A stretch of 64,000 nt of DNA, taken from the NCBI RefSeq assembly GCF_016899425.1, contig NZ_CP045994.1, forward strand, positions 2,914,001 through 2,978,000. The letters run 5' to 3'. The translations under genes and the position numbers were made by a program. The notes below the pieces were generated by a model. It had not been told where the DNA came from and ran no database searches. It was given only the letters and a program-made list of their open reading frames with translations. Source of the DNA: Burkholderia sp. MS389 (GTDB lineage Bacteria; Pseudomonadota; Gammaproteobacteria; Burkholderiales; Burkholderiaceae). Below are positions 63,015 to 64,000 of this stretch, in pieces; within the stretch, counting starts at the first letter, position 1; each line of letters starts with the position of its first letter.

Positions 63015-63656
63015 ATGGTCAGACGTACCAAGGAGGAGGCGCTCGAGACGCGCAATCGCATTCTCGACGCCGCCGAACACGTGTTCTTCGAGAAAGGCGT
63101 GTCGCACACGTCGCTCGCGGACATCGCCCAGCACGCCGGCGTGACGCGCGGCGCGATCTACTGGCATTTCGCGAACAAGAGCGAACTGTTCGATGCGATG
63201 TTCAACCGCGTGCTCCTGCCGATCGACGAACTGAAGCGGATGCCGCTCGACGCGCCGGGCGGCAATCCGCTCGATAAGGTGCGCCAGATCCTGATCTGGT
63301 GCCTGCTCGGCGTGCAGCGCGACCCGCAGCTGCGGCGCGTGTTCAGCATCATGTTCATGAAGTGCGAATACGTCGCGGACATGGAGCCGCTGCTCCAGCG
63401 CAACCGCGCGGGGATGAGCGAGGCGCTGCACATGATCGACGCCGATCTCGCGGTGGCCGTGGGGCTCAAGCTGCTGCCCGAGCGGCTCGACACGTGGCGC
63501 GCGACGCTGATGCTGCACACGCTCGTCAGCGGCTTCGTGCGCGACATGCTGATGCTGCCCGACGAGATCGACGCCGAGCAGCATGCGGAAAAGCTCGTCG
63601 ACGGCTGCTTCGACATGCTGCGCTACAGCCCGGCGATGCTGAAGGACGGCGACTGA
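63015..63656 (+). CDS. bpeR: TetR/AcrR-family repressor of the RND efflux operon
   Basis: This 213-residue TetR protein has the N-terminal helix-turn-helix RILDAAEHVFFEKGVSHTSL, then IAQHAGVTRGAIYWHFANKSELFDAM (split, residues about 15-60), the AcrR/TtgR pattern. The C-terminal domain (IWCLLGVQRDPQLRRVFSIM) binds ligand. It is divergent from the pump genes and the only regulator next to the 24-bp dyad. The symbol is taken by analogy to bpeR/amrR. Confidence 0.9.
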   Translation: MVRRTKEEALETRNRILDAAEHVFFEKGVSHTSLADIAQHAGVTRGAIYWHFANKSELFDAMFNRVLLPIDELKRMPLDAPGGNPLDKVRQILIWCLLGVQRDPQLRRVFSIMFMKCEYVADMEPLLQRNRAGMSEALHMIDADLAVAVGLKLLPERLDTWRATLMLHTLVSGFVRDMLMLPDEIDAEQHAEKLVDGCFDMLRYSPAMLKDGD

Positions 63657-63693
63657 CCGCGAGGCGCATCGCGCGCGCCGTCGCCGTGCCGGG

Positions 63694-64000
63694 TCAGGCC
63701 GCCTTCGCGCGCTGCTCGCGGGCCCGCCGGTTCGACGCGGCCACCGAATCGCGCGTCGGCATCGGCGCGCCGGCCAGCCCCGCGATCCACGTGTCGGTCG
63801 ACATCACCGCCGCGAAATTCGACTGGAACACCACCCCGTACGCGCGGTGAATCTCTTCGGCGCTCACCACACCCGCTTCGTTCTCGTAAGGCAACGTGCC
63901 CGTCGCGTCGTTCAGGTACTCGACCTTCAGCCCCGCATGCGCCGCGTGATAGACCGTCGACGCATTGCAGTTGTGCGTCATGTAGCCGGCCACCGCGAGC
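63694..64000 (-). CDS. Isochorismatase-family cysteine hydrolase, C-terminal part
   Basis: The last ~102 codons are visible; the start is beyond the right edge. It shows AGYMTHNCNASTVYHAAHAG with the candidate catalytic Cys of the isochorismatase-like fold, GLKVEYLNDATGTLPYENEAG and EEIHRAYGVVFQSNFAAVMST. Such hydrolases act on nicotinamide, isochorismate, ureidoacrylate and others. The substrate cannot be told from this part. Confidence 0.85.
   Translation of the reverse strand, partial: LAVAGYMTHNCNASTVYHAAHAGLKVEYLNDATGTLPYENEAGVVSAEEIHRAYGVVFQSNFAAVMSTDTWIAGLAGAPMPTRDSVAASNRRAREQRAKAA

Overview
The window is about 67% G+C DNA and reads as a piece of the main chromosome of a Burkholderia, most likely the B. 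cepacia complex. The reasons are its gene order (murB-yajQ-plsY, kynR/kynBUA, an AmrAB/BpeAB-type RND pump), its codon use and its core housekeeping set. Most genes are ordinary core genes. I saw no tRNA, rRNA, IS element, integrase of a mobile element, or CRISPR array.

Layout. Positions 1-13,650 hold housekeeping genes: murB (cut by the window edge), yajQ, plsY, the ybaK deacylase, an AMP-forming acyl-CoA synthetase, xerD-ogt, queG, tsaE-amiC, a DMT permease, a pirin, a CnoX-like thioredoxin, tcdA and pdxH. Positions 13,770-20,360 carry a cyclopropane-fatty-acid-synthase-like methyltransferase, a DUF72 protein, msrA, an SBP56/methanethiol-oxidase gene coupled to a membrane protein, and a flavin reductase. 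Positions 20,347-23,925 are the kynurenine module: kynR divergent from kynBUA, which turns tryptophan into anthranilate. Positions 23,947-30,675 are an aromatic 2-oxo-acid cluster: an MFS transporter preceded by a coupled 27-codon ORF, a KPR-like reductase, an aldehyde dehydrogenase, a benzoylformate decarboxylase with all four catalytic residues, and a divergent LysR gene.

Positions 30,757-43,500 form a polyol catabolic locus. One arm reads dalD-xylB-sorC. The opposing eight-gene arm reads smoS, PfkB kinase, KbaZ/GatZ-family protein, ABC binding protein, two permeases, HAD phosphatase and ABC ATPase. The gene set suggests arabinitol/mannitol/sorbitol use plus a galactitol to tagatose to tagatose-6-P to fructose-6-P branch. 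Both arms start from near-identical promoter-operator modules: TTGAC(T/A), 17 bp, GATCAT, inside a 45-bp inverted repeat. This points to one SorC-family regulon.

Positions 43,664-46,821 are zur-znuACB with a candidate Zur box. Two A+T-richer accessory patches follow. The first (46,846-47,819) is a lysozyme-fold protein with a small membrane protein. The second (53,770-56,114) is a translationally coupled operon of a double PAAR-like protein, a PAAR protein with a C-terminal extension, an M35-type zinc protease and a small OmpA-like exported protein, which looks like an orphan type VI secretion effector module. The two patches share a 14-bp motif at a similar distance upstream. Between them lie the formaldehyde detoxification genes frmA-fghA, a second xylulokinase-like gene with an internal 15-bp tandem repeat, and a xanthine-type NCS2 permease whose leader looks like a riboswitch.

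The window ends with the RND efflux operon (bpeAB-oprB type) and its divergent TetR gene. An AcrR-type palindrome lies between the predicted -35 and -10 of the pump promoter. A truncated isochorismatase-family gene closes the window.
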